Positions 5,102 through 5,841 of a stretch of DNA of 5,841 nt are shown piece after piece (position 1 is the stretch's first letter; every line of letters starts with the position of its first letter). A program made the position numbers and the translations under genes. The notes beneath the pieces are model-generated. The model ran no database searches, was not told the DNA's origin, and saw only the letters and a program-made list of their open reading frames with translations. Source of the stretch: an uncultured Verrucomicrobiota bacterium (GTDB lineage: Bacteria > Verrucomicrobiota > Verrucomicrobiae > Opitutales > Opitutaceae); contig CAMLNJ010000223.1 of the NCBI GenBank assembly GCA_946481225.1, forward strand, positions 1-5,841. Reading direction: 5' to 3'.

Positions 5102-5841
5102 ATGCTCGACGTCCTTCCCACCCGCAGCGACTCCGCCGCCGCCAACATGGCGGCCGACTTTCTTCTGCTCAAACGCTACCCGGACAAAACGCGCGCCCGC
5201 TTCCGCGCCTACGGCTGGCATCGCCCCGCATTCACCTTCGGCTACTCGCAAAAAATCGCCTGGGTGCGCGCGCAGCTCCCCGCCGACGCGGACGGCGCGG
5301 AGCTCGTCCGCCGCCCCAGCGGCGGCGGGCTCGTCGACCATCGCGACGACTGGACCTACGCCCTCGTCATTCCCCGCGGCCATGCGCTGGAGACCGCTCG
5401 CGCCGTCGACAGCTACCGCGCCGTCCATGCCGCGCTCGCCGAGGCGCTCCGCGCCTGCGGCCAGCCCGCCGCGCTGAAGGAGAGTTGCGAGAAACCGCCC
5501 GAAGGCGCCGAAGACGAAGCCGGCTGCTCCGCCTCCGCCGGGCCGACCATCTGCTTCACCCGCCCCGAGCTTTACGACGTCCTCCATCCCGACTCCGGCC
5601 TCAAAATCGCCGGCGCCGCGCAAAAGCGCACCAAGGAGGGCCTGCTCTTCCAGGGCTCGCTCCTCCGTTCCGTCGCCGATCGTATCCGAGACTACGATAC
5701 CTTTCACGCCGCGTTCGTCGCCGCCCTCTCCGGCGCGCTCGGGCTTCCCGCCGCCGAGATCCCTTGGCCGGATTACTCCGAAGGCGAGCTCGAGGCGTTG
5801 ACCGAGCACATCGTCCCGGGCCGATGGGCCGATGTTCGGTG
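5102..5841 (+). CDS. Lipoate/octanoate protein ligase family (LplA/LipM-like), C-terminus cut by window edge
   Basis: Member of the biotin/lipoate A/B ligase fold; these enzymes attach lipoate, or transfer octanoate, to the lipoyl domains of 2-oxoacid dehydrogenases and GcvH. The 246 visible codons have no stop. Signatures in order: SAAANMAADFLLL (11-23), RFRAYGWHRPAFTFGYSQ (33-50), RRPSGGGLVDH (70-80), which forms the acyl-adenylate or acyl-binding loop, and LKIAGAAQKRTKEGLLFQGSLL (from 167) with the conserved lysine K168. A cysteine at 151 in TICFTRPELYD, ahead of that lysine, matches the position of the catalytic Cys of LipM-type octanoyltransferases, which LplA ligases lack. A Glu/Cys-rich insert at about 126-147 is unusual. 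The ATG at 5102 is preferred over Met16 because the sequence before Met16 fits the first strand of the family. No Shine-Dalgarno sequence; the palindromic repeat ends just upstream. About the last tenth or more may be missing. Confidence 0.88.
   Translation, partial: MLDVLPTRSDSAAANMAADFLLLKRYPDKTRARFRAYGWHRPAFTFGYSQKIAWVRAQLPADADGAELVRRPSGGGLVDHRDDWTYALVIPRGHALETARAVDSYRAVHAALAEALRACGQPAALKESCEKPPEGAEDEAGCSASAGPTICFTRPELYDVLHPDSGLKIAGAAQKRTKEGLLFQGSLLRSVADRIRDYDTFHAAFVAALSGALGLPAAEIPWPDYSEGELEALTEHIVPGRWADVR

Noticed and set aside
4202..5809. 535-codon open frame on the minus strand opposite the reductase and ligase genes
   Set aside because: It is antisense to two genes with clear family motifs and its Gly/Ala/Glu-rich translation matches nothing known to me. 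It runs through the palindromic repeat, giving an NHGSHGCTR-type peptide typical of translated repeats. High third-position GC explains its length.

Overview
The window reads as ordinary chromosomal DNA from a very GC-rich bacterium, with six protein genes plus a truncated gene at the right edge; the leftmost gene is also cut by the window edge. Third codon positions are almost all G or C, so long open frames appear on the strands opposite real genes. The gene set, the BlaI/M56 pair and the style of the intergenic palindromes fit a member of Verrucomicrobiota (Opitutaceae-like). That assignment is an inference from general resemblance; no rRNA or marker gene is present to prove it.

Left third (1-2583), minus strand. 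Reading right to left, an M20-family metallopeptidase/deacylase (2583 to 1345) is followed by a spacer of 105 bp, then a BlaI/MecI-type repressor (1239 to 853) whose stop codon overlaps the start of an M56 (BlaR1/MecR1-like) membrane metallopeptidase (856 to beyond base 1). The spacer carries a weak hairpin that could end the M20 transcript and, 9 bp upstream of the repressor start, a perfect 14-bp palindrome that is the obvious candidate operator. Together these look like an autoregulated sensor-protease/repressor module.

Right two thirds (2708-5841), plus strand. Four genes follow one another: pdxH (pyridoxamine 5'-phosphate oxidase), a SixA-type phosphohistidine phosphatase, an RmlD-like extended SDR reductase, and a lipoate/octanoate protein ligase-family enzyme that runs off the right edge. 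They do not form a recognisable single pathway. Each of the three spacers between them contains an inverted repeat: a 29-bp imperfect dyad built from CAGA words after pdxH, a short dyad after sixA, and a long dyad built from three CACGGAT-like words per arm just before the ligase gene. These repeats are the least explained elements here.

I see no RNA gene, insertion sequence, CRISPR array or clear new system. The unusual material is the operator, the two word-based palindromic repeats, and a cysteine in the ligase that points to octanoyl transfer rather than lipoate ligation.
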